Origin: Chlamydiota bacterium | Lineage (GTDB): Bacteria > Auribacterota > UBA3054 > B51-G9 | Direction: 5' to 3' | DNA: 11,620 bases | Assembly (NCBI GenBank): GCA_003648225.1 | Contig: QMOL01000055.1 | Coordinates: 1-11,620, forward strand | In this document: positions 1 through 5,834 of the stretch, piece by piece | How positions within the stretch are numbered: position 1 is the first letter of the stretch | How the letters are laid out: each line of letters opens with the position of its first letter | Translations under genes and position numbers: made by a program | Notes under the pieces: model-generated | Database searches by the model: none | The model's input: only the letters and a program-made list of their open reading frames with translations | What the model was told of the DNA's origin: nothing

Positions 1-1
1 A

Positions 2-757
2 GCTGTTGAAATTCTAAAAAATGCCGGAATTGAAGTTGAAGTCATTAATGATCAGGAATGCGAAAATCTCAATGAGAAATTTAATCACTTCATCACTGCC
101 GGTTTGCCTTTTGTTCACGCAAAATGGGCCATGACTTTAGACGGCAAAATTGCTACCCGAACAGGAAGCTCAAAATGGATAAGTTGCGATAAAAGCAGGA
201 AATTCGTCCATAATTTGCGCGCGGAATATGATGCAATTATGACCGGTTCGGGCACTATTCTAAAAGATGATCCTCAACTAAATGTTCGTCTGGAAGGTAA
301 ATGGCGCCAACCCGTAAAGATAATTATTGACAGTTTGTGCCGAACACCTGTCGAAGCTAAAATATTAAAAAGCGGTGCGGAAACAATTATTGCCTGCGGA
401 AAAAACGCTCCTGTGGAAAAAATTCAACTTCTTGAAAATGCCGGAGCAAGAATAATTAAAGTTTCCGTAGGTGCCAATGATAAAATTATATTACCCGAAC
501 TTTTTAAAAAACTTGCCGCTGAAAATATCTCGTCCATTTTCGTTGAAGGTGGAGGCTCTTTGCTCGGAGCCCTATTTGATAATCACCTTATTAATAAGGT
601 ATCTGTTTTTATCGCGCCAAAAATCATCGGAGGACAAAACAGCCTATCACCTATTGGCGGAATTGGAATTGAAGAAATAGCTAATGCGGTAATTTTAGAT
701 GATTTACATATAGAACAAATCGATTGTGATATTATGATGACAGGGAAAATAACATAA
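2..757 (+). CDS. ribD: Riboflavin biosynthesis protein RibD, C-terminal part (reductase domain)
   Basis: The gene is cut by the left edge; 251 residues remain, read in frame from base 2. This is the reductase half of the bifunctional deaminase/reductase that makes 5-amino-6-ribitylamino-uracil phosphate from the GTP-derived pyrimidine, using NADPH in the cytoplasm. The first residues (GIEVEVINDQECENLNEKF) are the usual end of the deaminase domain, so the deaminase presumably lies just outside the window. The reductase then begins with LPFVHAKWAMTLDGKIAT, followed by SGTILKDDPQLNVR and the glycine-rich EGGGSLLGALFDN near the C-terminus, then IAPKIIGG; these are the family's substrate and cofactor motifs. 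An internal TTG at 104 opens a 217-aa reading frame, but homology continues upstream of it, so it is not the start. No other riboflavin gene follows; the next gene has its own strong promoter. Identification is secure. Confidence 0.95.
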   Translation, partial: AVEILKNAGIEVEVINDQECENLNEKFNHFITAGLPFVHAKWAMTLDGKIATRTGSSKWISCDKSRKFVHNLRAEYDAIMTGSGTILKDDPQLNVRLEGKWRQPVKIIIDSLCRTPVEAKILKSGAETIIACGKNAPVEKIQLLENAGARIIKVSVGANDKIILPELFKKLAAENISSIFVEGGGSLLGALFDNHLINKVSVFIAPKIIGGQNSLSPIGGIGIEEIANAVILDDLHIEQIDCDIMMTGKIT

Positions 758-793
758 GTTAATATTGAATATTTTATAAAAACCAATATCCGC

Positions 794-822
794 TTGACAT
801 TTACCACTACTTATGATATACT
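794..822 (+). promoter_or_regulatory. Near-consensus sigma-70 promoter of the secreted-protein gene
   Basis: A perfect -35 TTGACA (794-799) is followed, after exactly 17 bp, by a -10 TATACT (817-822), one base from consensus. Transcription would start near 829, leaving a leader of about 195 nt before the ATG at 1026. This is the best -35/-10 pair in the window. With the clear Shine-Dalgarno and terminator of the same gene, it implies strong, independent expression. Confidence 0.85.
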
Positions 823-828
823 ATGTTG

Positions 829-1025
829 TGAAAAGTAAGAAGAACTTTCATGTGGCTATAATTTAAAAGAAAGATTGACGGCAGCTGAATGCGTCGCAAT
901 CTTCGATAGATGCTGGGAAAGCAAGTGCAATCCCCGGCAAGAAAATTTAAAATAGAAAGTGCTTTTAAAGTAAAAGCACGGATTAAACAAAAGATTTTAA
1001 CTTCATTATATTGGAGACAAACATT
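829..1025 (+). promoter_or_regulatory. Structured 5' leader with three consecutive hairpins
   Basis: The expected transcript carries three separate stem-loops before the start codon. Hairpin 1 (871-903) pairs AAGATTG with CAATCTT, then ACG with CGT, around a GCTGAA loop with small bulges. Hairpin 2 (911-939) pairs TGCTGGG with CCCGGCA, with one G-U pair and a 15-nt interior that can itself pair GC/GC. Hairpin 3 (959-979) is a perfect 8-bp stem, GTGCTTTT with AAAAGCAC, and an AAAGT loop. None is followed by a T-tract, so they are not ordinary terminators, and the ribosome site (GGAG, 1013-1016) lies unpaired after hairpin 3. I compared it by eye with cobalamin, c-di-GMP-I, SAM and guanidine riboswitches and found no convincing match. 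It may be a stabilising leader, a protein- or ligand-responsive element, or a processed small RNA. Confidence 0.5.
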
Positions 1026-1796
1026 ATGAAAAAAGTATTAAATATAGCAATTTGCTTATCAATCGTTCTCGCAGCTGTTCTTTATGCAGCTAAAACGCCA
1101 ACTGACTTCGGCGGAGGTCTTAAAGGTTTCTTAAAAACAAAAGTAGGCGCAACATCTACATTGACAAACGGTTGGGTAGTTTTCACAGGCATGGGCGCAA
1201 AAGACCAACTTCAGATCACTGAAGCAAATAATGTAAAAGGCATTATGCTTGATGGTGGAAAAATAATCAAACAGAAAGGCAAAATCTCCGGTACTATTGA
1301 CAGTATCGTTATTGCAACTCAAGTTCCTGATATCACAGATCCTGCCAACATTATTACAACTCTCACAGGAAATGAAAAACTTTCGATTAAATTGAAAGGT
1401 GTTAATGTTGGAACAGTACTCGCTAAAACAATGAAAATGGTTCTCGTTAATGATATCAGCGGCGCTATCGCAGGTACAGCAGCTAAAGGTGTTAAAATCA
1501 TGACACAAGACGGCGGTATCGAAGGTGATGCAACTGAAGATGTATTAGTTGGTGCTTATGACTATGCTGTTGGCGGCGCTGAAGTGAATATTCCTGTAAC
1601 AACAATGATCAAAGCTATCAAAGCTAAGAAAGGAAGCATTGGTTATGTTGATGCAACAGAAGCAACACCTGCTAAAGTTGGCAAAACAAAATGGATTGCT
1701 AAAATTCAATCTGCTGGTACAGTTCACGTAAAAAGCACAGCTGACTGGAGCTCAAAAAACAAAAACGTCACACTTGACACAATTGTTACTGAATAA
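1026..1796 (+). CDS. Secreted protein of unknown function, probably abundant
   Basis: I do not recognise this 256-aa protein. It starts with a classical signal peptide: MKK, a hydrophobic core at about residues 4-20, and a likely cut near A21/A22 (LYAA-KTP). The only cysteine is C10 inside that core, so it is not a lipoprotein. The mature part (~234 aa) has no membrane segment and is rich in T, V, I, G, A and K, with stretches of alternating hydrophobic and polar residues, suggesting a beta-rich periplasmic or surface protein. It ends VTLDTIVTE with no visible sorting tail. The ATG at 1026 was chosen because GGAG (1013-1016) lies 9 nt upstream and the signal peptide starts exactly there; an in-frame TTG at 1011 overlaps that ribosome site. 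Codon choice leans strongly to ACA, AAA and GCT/GCA, consistent with high expression. It is a single-gene unit bounded by its own promoter and terminator. A structural, adhesive or surface-layer-like role is a guess only. Confidence 0.85.
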   Translation: MKKVLNIAICLSIVLAAVLYAAKTPTDFGGGLKGFLKTKVGATSTLTNGWVVFTGMGAKDQLQITEANNVKGIMLDGGKIIKQKGKISGTIDSIVIATQVPDITDPANIITTLTGNEKLSIKLKGVNVGTVLAKTMKMVLVNDISGAIAGTAAKGVKIMTQDGGIEGDATEDVLVGAYDYAVGGAEVNIPVTTMIKAIKAKKGSIGYVDATEATPAKVGKTKWIAKIQSAGTVHVKSTADWSSKNKNVTLDTIVTE

Positions 1797-1825
1797 TTTA
1801 TTTTTGAATAAATTAGTTTGAAATT

Positions 1826-1855
1826 AGCCCCGATGCTTGCATCGGGGCTTTTTTA
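1826..1855 (+). terminator. Intrinsic terminator of the secreted-protein gene
   Basis: AGCCCCGATG (1826-1835) and CATCGGGGCT (1840-1849) form a perfect 10-bp G+C-rich stem with a CTTG tetraloop, running directly into a T-tract (1849-1854). It lies 30 bp after the stop of the secreted-protein gene and separates it from prfB. It is the only textbook rho-independent terminator in the window. Confidence 0.95.
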
Positions 1856-1866
1856 TTTTAAATTCA

Positions 1867-1937
1867 ACGGACTAAATAGACCCAACAAATCCAATGATTA
1901 CAAAAGCCTGTTCGTCTGTTTGATCTGTTTGGTCCGT
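1867..1937 (+). repeat. Long imperfect inverted repeat built from ~9-bp units
   Basis: Arms 1867-1887 and 1917-1937 (21 nt each) can pair with 17 Watson-Crick pairs, two U-G pairs and two mismatches, around a 29-nt loop. Each arm is made of degenerate 9-bp units: TCTGTTTGA and TCTGTTTGG on the right, with CTAAATAGA and CCCAACAAA as diverged reverse complements on the left. Both wobbles pair only in plus-strand RNA. The element sits between the terminator at 1826-1855 and the prfB promoter. It is probably a dispersed intergenic repeat; a role in transcription or mRNA is not shown. Confidence 0.6.
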
Positions 1938-1954
1938 AAAAAAAATAAAATTTT

Positions 1955-1963
1955 TGGTATAAT
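1955..1963 (+). promoter_or_regulatory. Extended -10 promoter directly upstream of prfB
   Basis: TGGTATAAT (1955-1963) is a perfect TG-n-TATAAT extended -10. No good -35 is seen at 16-18 bp spacing, as is common for this promoter type. Only seven bases separate it from the prfB ATG at 1971, so transcription should start at or within a base or two of the start codon, giving a leaderless mRNA. An A/T-rich run (1938-1954) lies just upstream. Confidence 0.65.
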
Positions 1964-1970
1964 ATATATT

Positions 1971-3074
1971 ATGTATGAATTAGAAATAGATAAAATAAAA
2001 AATATCAGTAAACGATTGAATCATCTGTTAACTAATCTTAATATAGATGAGAAAAAAACACGAGTTGATGAACTGGGGAAATTGACTTCTTCACCTGACT
2101 TGTGGAACGATGGCGACCGCGCGAGAGAACTGCTTAAGGAGCAACAAATTCTTAAGAGACTTGTTAATGACTCACGAACTGTGAGTGAACAAGTCTCTGA
2201 CTTTCTTGATTTTGCCGAGATTGCCGCGGAAGAAAAAGATGAATCACTTTCTGAAGATATAAAAAAAGAATCTTTGGAAATTGAAAAAATATACGATAAG
2301 TTCGAATTCAAAATGACTTTAAATGGTGAACTTGACCCGAATAACGCTTACTTGACAATTCATTCAGGCGCGGGCGGAACTGAAGCGTGCGACTGGGTGC
2401 AAATGCTTCTCAGAATGTATATACGCTGGGGCGAAGCCCACGAAATGAAAGTTGAAAAAATCGACTTCATTGATGGTGAAGAAACCGGATATAAATCTGT
2501 AACAATTCATATCTCCGGTGAATATGCTTATGGTTATCTTAAAGCTGAGCGCGGAGTCCACCGCCTTGTTAGAATTTCACCTTTTGACTCAAATAAGCGC
2601 CGCCATACTTCTTTTGCTTCTGTTGATGTTACAGCAGAAGTGAATTCAAACATCGAAATCGAAATCGATGATAAAGATTTAAGAACTGATACTTATCGCT
2701 CAAGCGGCGCAGGCGGGCAGCATGTTAATGTAACTGATTCCGCTGTCAGAATTACCCATTTACCGACAGGAATTGTTGCGGCATGTCAAAACGAGCGGTC
2801 GCAACACAAGAATCGTGCTACGGCAATGAAAATGTTAAAAGCGAAATTATATCAATTTGAGCTTGAAAAACAGGAAAAAGAAGCCGCGCAAAATTACGCC
2901 GATAAACAAAAAATCGAATGGGGAAGTCAGATCCGTTCTTATGTGCTCCACCCGTATAATCTCGTTAAAGATGTCAGAACAAATATCGAGACAAGCGATA
3001 CAACTAAATTTCTTGACGGAGATATTGATAAATTTATTGAAGCATATTTGCGGCAAACAGCGGGAAGTGCATAA
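1971..3074 (+). CDS. prfB: Peptide chain release factor 2
   Basis: This 367-aa protein has the normal length for RF2, which recognises UGA and UAA stop codons on the ribosome and triggers peptide release. The N-terminal helical domain covers roughly residues 1-115. The RF2 anticodon-like SPF tripeptide is at 203-205 (RISPFDSNKRRHTSF), and the catalytic GGQ is at 248-250 (SSGAGGQHVNVTDSAVR), whose glutamine is normally methylated by PrmC. HSGAGGTEACDW at 131-142 is also typical. The start ATG at 1971 gives MYELEIDKIK, matching the usual RF2 N-terminus; the frame stays open back to 1818 but there it runs through the terminator hairpin. In many bacteria RF2 needs a +1 frameshift at an in-frame UGA near codon 26; here the frame is continuous, so that autoregulation is absent. 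No Shine-Dalgarno precedes the ATG, which fits the leaderless promoter. No partner gene is adjacent. Confidence 0.97.
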   Translation: MYELEIDKIKNISKRLNHLLTNLNIDEKKTRVDELGKLTSSPDLWNDGDRARELLKEQQILKRLVNDSRTVSEQVSDFLDFAEIAAEEKDESLSEDIKKESLEIEKIYDKFEFKMTLNGELDPNNAYLTIHSGAGGTEACDWVQMLLRMYIRWGEAHEMKVEKIDFIDGEETGYKSVTIHISGEYAYGYLKAERGVHRLVRISPFDSNKRRHTSFASVDVTAEVNSNIEIEIDDKDLRTDTYRSSGAGGQHVNVTDSAVRITHLPTGIVAACQNERSQHKNRATAMKMLKAKLYQFELEKQEKEAAQNYADKQKIEWGSQIRSYVLHPYNLVKDVRTNIETSDTTKFLDGDIDKFIEAYLRQTAGSA

Positions 3075-3176
3075 TAAAAAATATTCAATATACAACAAGA
3101 AATAATCAATTTTCAAGTAAACCTAAACTTTGATATTGAAATAATACAGGTAGATTGTCTTTGCCAATTATTATTA

Positions 3177-3211
3177 AACGATTAACGAATAACTATTAAC
3201 AAATAACTTAT
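3177..3211 (+). repeat. Heptamer tandem repeat (AACNAAT type), five units
   Basis: Five consecutive 7-bp units, AACGATT, AACGAAT, AACTATT, AACAAAT and AACTTAT, fill 3177-3211 and end 4 nt before the ATG at 3216. The first three positions (AAC) and the last (T) are invariant. The same family occurs reversed at 5461-5488 and again at 9700-9713. The rest of the 3075-3215 gap shows no clear promoter or terminator. Confidence 0.8.
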
Positions 3212-3215
3212 TAAA

Positions 3216-3473
3216 ATGTCTGAAAATAAAAAAGGAAAAGTATTAATTATCGGAATCGCATTAGAAAATGACGGCCACAAACGTCTTACAAAAGGCGATA
3301 ACTTCATCCTTGCCGGCGGCTCGGAAGAAACACACGGTAAAATGACGGAAGGAATGATAAAATTAAATGAAAATCTTAAAAAACGCGGAAAACAATTGGA
3401 AGAAGTTTCTAAAGAAGAATTTACCGATTTAGCTCATAAATCAGGATTAATCACCGACCCGACCCGAAATTGA
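3216..3473 (+). CDS. Small cytoplasmic protein of unknown function, coupled to the nuclease gene
   Basis: This 85-aa protein has no signal peptide, membrane segment or cysteine. It opens with a basic stretch and a hydrophobic beta-like segment (GKVLIIGIALE, residues 7-17), then KGDNFILAGGSEETHGKM (26-43), and ends in a charged, probably helical half (about 44-75, with LKKRGKQLEEVSKEEF). The motif order recalls small conserved proteins of unknown function in anaerobes, but I cannot name the family. The ATG at 3216 is the first good start; no Shine-Dalgarno is present, and a heptamer repeat ends just upstream. Its TGA stop (3471-3473) overlaps the TTG start of the next gene, which argues that it is really translated and that the two genes are translationally coupled. 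A shared function with the secreted nuclease is not evident, since this protein should stay in the cytoplasm. Confidence 0.8.
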   Translation: MSENKKGKVLIIGIALENDGHKRLTKGDNFILAGGSEETHGKMTEGMIKLNENLKKRGKQLEEVSKEEFTDLAHKSGLITDPTRN

Positions 3474-5506
3474 AAAAATTAATTTTTAGCCTTATTGGCT
3501 TATTATGCTTTACCGTATCTCCGATATTTGCAACAACCAATCTTTCTATTGTAACGTTTAACACTATGCGTTTCGCTAAAGATATTGATGATGAGCAGTA
3601 TGATGCCCTGGCAAGAATAACGCGATACCTTGATGCTGATATTTATTGTTTTCAGGAGATTCGCGGAGGAAATCCTGATATTATTTTACAATTACGCGAC
3701 CAATATTTCAAAAACTATTCTGTCTTTCTTGTCGGAAATTATCCCGGCGATAAGGACACATTTCATAATCAGGCAATAATGAGCCGATACCCTATTATCG
3801 AGGCTCAGTTTTACAGCAATATTTATTACAATCCTTTTATTTTAGATTTTACCCGTGAACTTTTGTATGTTTTGATTGATGTTCCTTGTGCGGACAAAAC
3901 AGCTGTTTTCAGTTCGCATTTTAAGCAGGGAACTGATACTCTTGAAAAAGAGCAGCGAGAAAAAGAAGCAACAATGACGCGCGATATTATCACAAATTAT
4001 TGTGCGGAATTTCCGAATAATCAAATCGTTATGTGCGGCGACTTGAATACCGACGACGATGCCGGCGGCTATGGCAATGCAATTACAATTTTAACAAATT
4101 CTTCAGCTAATTTAAGAGTTTTAAATACAGTTGACCCGTGCTCCGGTTACGACACGACTTGGATGAATGCGCCGTATTACCGGCGATTTGATTATCAGTT
4201 TCCAAATCCGCGGCTTGTAGTCTCAAGCGGAATGGTTTTTAGAACCGATACCGGGTGTCCCCTTCCAGACGGTTTTTCCACAGCTACATCAACAAACGCG
4301 TCCGACCATTTTCCTGTTTGGCAGAATTATATTTTATCTCCCGCATTCGCAACAAACCACGCAAGAATTCTTGTGACAGAAATGGATGTCTGGCGGTCTT
4401 CAACTCACGCGGAAGACGAATTCATTGAACTTTATAATGCCGGCTGCATCGCCGAAAATTTGCAAAATTGGGCTGTTTCCGATATTGATGGAGACCCACA
4501 AATAATTGCAACAAATACCGCAATTATCCAGCCGGGAGATTATGCTGTAATTAGCAAAGGTAACCCTGCAAATTCAGACATAAATTCCATAGATGACGGC
4601 ATTTTAAATTTATACATTACAGATAATCTTGATTTTACTTCCACAGATGATCAGTTAGAATTGCTAAAGCAAGGTCAGCCTGTTGACGGCGTAATCTGGA
4701 ATAACGGCGGCACAATGGCTAGCGGTAACGCAAGCGATTTTGATTCAATGGCGGAATTTATGTGGAAATATCCCCTGCTTAGAAATAATTACGCATCAAA
4801 TGAATATAATGCACGAACTGTAAAAGTTACAGGAAAAAATTATGCTGCCGGCGAATCGCTTTCACGGTGGCGCGACGAAAATGGTAATTATGTTGATAGT
4901 AACAGGAAAGTTGATTGGTATGTGACCAATATTTTTACAAAAGGCGCTGATAATTTTGTAAAGAGTTTTACTGACAATCCGGCTGAGATATTACTAACAG
5001 AAGTTTTTCTTGCCGAAAATGACCTTTCAGAGCATTTTATAGAACTTTACAACGCCGACTGCCGACCGATTGATATCGGGAATTTTTCACTTACGAATTC
5101 ACAAGGAATTGGACCTGTTTTTTCAACTACAAATGCTTGGCTTTTGCCAAATCAGTTTAGTGTAATTTATTTTACAAACCAAACAACAGAAATTTGCGCG
5201 GCTAAAAAAGGCGTTCTTACAATTCTCTCTTCTGAACAGCCTGACCCGGCGGCCGATATAATCACTTTGCGAGATGATTCAGGCAGAATCATCAACAGTT
5301 TTTCTTATAATGATTCTTCCCAAACAGGAATTTCATGGAATCGCTATTTAAATGATCTTACCGCGGAATTTGAAAATACTGATTCAAATGATAATTGGAT
5401 CCCGGGTATTCCTACTCCAGGCGCTTTTCCTGAAACGATACCGGAAGGCGGGACTTTGTTATTCGTTATTGGTTATTGGTTATTAGTTGTTTGGCAAAGA
5501 CGATAG
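3470..5506 (+). CDS. Secreted EEP-family nuclease/phosphatase with two lamin-tail domains and a PEP-CTERM-like tail
   Basis: The 678-aa protein begins at TTG (3470), overlapping the previous stop by 4 nt. This start is supported by the signal peptide that follows at once: MKK, a hydrophobic core, and a likely cut after IFA (residue 21). Residues ~24-288 are an endonuclease/exonuclease/phosphatase domain with all expected motifs: FNTMRF (N31), CFQEI (E63), SSHF (H150), GDLN (D191, N193) and ASDH (D279, H280). Two lamin-tail domains follow, at ~297-410 (LVTEMDVWR, DEFIELYNAGC) and ~503-645 (LLTEVFLAE, EHFIELYNADC). The end (657-678) reads IPEGG, a hydrophobic stretch, then WQRR, resembling a PEP-CTERM sorting signal that lacks the second proline. 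EEP plus lamin-tail domains are known from extracellular DNases such as ExeM. DNA degradation at the cell surface is the likely role; a phosphodiesterase or phosphatase cannot be excluded. The hydrophobic tail is encoded by a heptamer repeat. Confidence 0.88.
   Translation: MKKLIFSLIGLLCFTVSPIFATTNLSIVTFNTMRFAKDIDDEQYDALARITRYLDADIYCFQEIRGGNPDIILQLRDQYFKNYSVFLVGNYPGDKDTFHNQAIMSRYPIIEAQFYSNIYYNPFILDFTRELLYVLIDVPCADKTAVFSSHFKQGTDTLEKEQREKEATMTRDIITNYCAEFPNNQIVMCGDLNTDDDAGGYGNAITILTNSSANLRVLNTVDPCSGYDTTWMNAPYYRRFDYQFPNPRLVVSSGMVFRTDTGCPLPDGFSTATSTNASDHFPVWQNYILSPAFATNHARILVTEMDVWRSSTHAEDEFIELYNAGCIAENLQNWAVSDIDGDPQIIATNTAIIQPGDYAVISKGNPANSDINSIDDGILNLYITDNLDFTSTDDQLELLKQGQPVDGVIWNNGGTMASGNASDFDSMAEFMWKYPLLRNNYASNEYNARTVKVTGKNYAAGESLSRWRDENGNYVDSNRKVDWYVTNIFTKGADNFVKSFTDNPAEILLTEVFLAENDLSEHFIELYNADCRPIDIGNFSLTNSQGIGPVFSTTNAWLLPNQFSVIYFTNQTTEICAAKKGVLTILSSEQPDPAADIITLRDDSGRIINSFSYNDSSQTGISWNRYLNDLTAEFENTDSNDNWIPGIPTPGAFPETIPEGGTLLFVIGYWLLVVWQRR
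5461..5488 (-). repeat. Heptamer tandem repeat inside the 3' end of the nuclease gene
   Basis: Four perfect ATTNGTT units (ATTCGTT, ATTGGTT, ATTGGTT, ATTAGTT) are the reverse complement of the AACNAAT repeat at 3177-3211. A degenerate unit, CTTTGTT, precedes them. They encode the hydrophobic VIGYWLLV core of the nuclease's C-terminal anchor. The repeat ends 18 bp before the stop codon. Confidence 0.85.
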
Positions 5507-5834
5507 CAAGTTGGTTTAAAGGTTGAGTAGCTTACTTCGATTCGAAGTGAGTGTTAAAAATCAGAAAGCTCGAAAAATCCAAAAAAATGAAAAGCGCAAG
5601 TTAAATAAAAAATCCCCAAATGTGTAATATTTCCTGATTGTTAGGATGTTTAGATTTAAAAATTGATGTAGTAAGTTCTAACCTTACAACCTTAAGACCC
5701 GATTTATCAGGATAACCTTAGGGTCGCTTTGCAACCAATTTTACAACCATGCAGCATTGTTTTTTCTTTTCAGCCCTTGCGAGAAAAGTTCAGCTTTGAT
5801 ATAATTTTATTAACTTAAAAAAGAATATAGATTT
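5507..5834. other. Non-coding gap upstream of polC with hairpin and direct repeats
   Basis: These 328 bp contain no plausible gene. A 9-bp stem with an ATT loop (5531-5539/5543-5551, core ACTTCG/CGAAGT) lies 25 bp after the nuclease stop; it has no T-tract, so it is at best a weak terminator. Three direct copies of AACCTTA occur at 5680-5686, 5688-5694 and 5714-5720. GACCC (5696-5700) can pair with GGGTC (5721-5725) around the third copy, and GTAAG (5671-5675) with CTTAC (5683-5687). The stretch from 5777 holds the polC promoter. The middle part (5560-5640) shows nothing I can name. Confidence 0.5.
5777..5805 (+). promoter_or_regulatory. Promoter of polC
   Basis: A -35 TTGCGA (5777-5782, four of six consensus bases) stands 17 bp from a perfect -10 TATAAT (5800-5805), which also carries the TG extension (5797-5798). 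Transcription should begin near 5812, giving a leader of about 23 nt before the GTG at 5835, with no Shine-Dalgarno in it. Confidence 0.75.

Noticed and set aside
762..789. ATATTG/CAATAT stem after ribD as a terminator
   Set aside because: Only 6 A/T-rich pairs with a 16-nt loop and no T-tract; expected by chance in this composition.
912..940. Similarity of GGGAAAGCAAGTGCAATCCC to the core of a cobalamin riboswitch
   Set aside because: The expected GCCACTG box and the rest of the cobalamin fold are missing, and the downstream gene has no link to B12.
1011..1025. TTG start for the secreted protein adding five residues
   Set aside because: It overlaps the GGAG ribosome site and would place extra residues before the MKK of a standard signal peptide.
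1131..1508. 125-codon minus-strand open frame, rich in Cys and Phe, opposite the secreted protein
   Set aside because: Its composition is what the codon bias of the plus-strand gene produces on the other strand; no promoter or ribosome site supports it.
1818..1970. Longer prfB reading frame starting at TTG 1818
   Set aside because: The added 51 codons run through the terminator hairpin and an inverted repeat, and RF2 homology begins at 1971.
3177..3211. CRISPR-like array
   Set aside because: Units are contiguous 7-mers without spacers, and no cas gene is present.
5531..5551. 9-bp hairpin as an intrinsic terminator of the nuclease gene
   Set aside because: No T-tract follows; the next bases are TGTTAAAAATC. 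It was kept only as a note on the gap.
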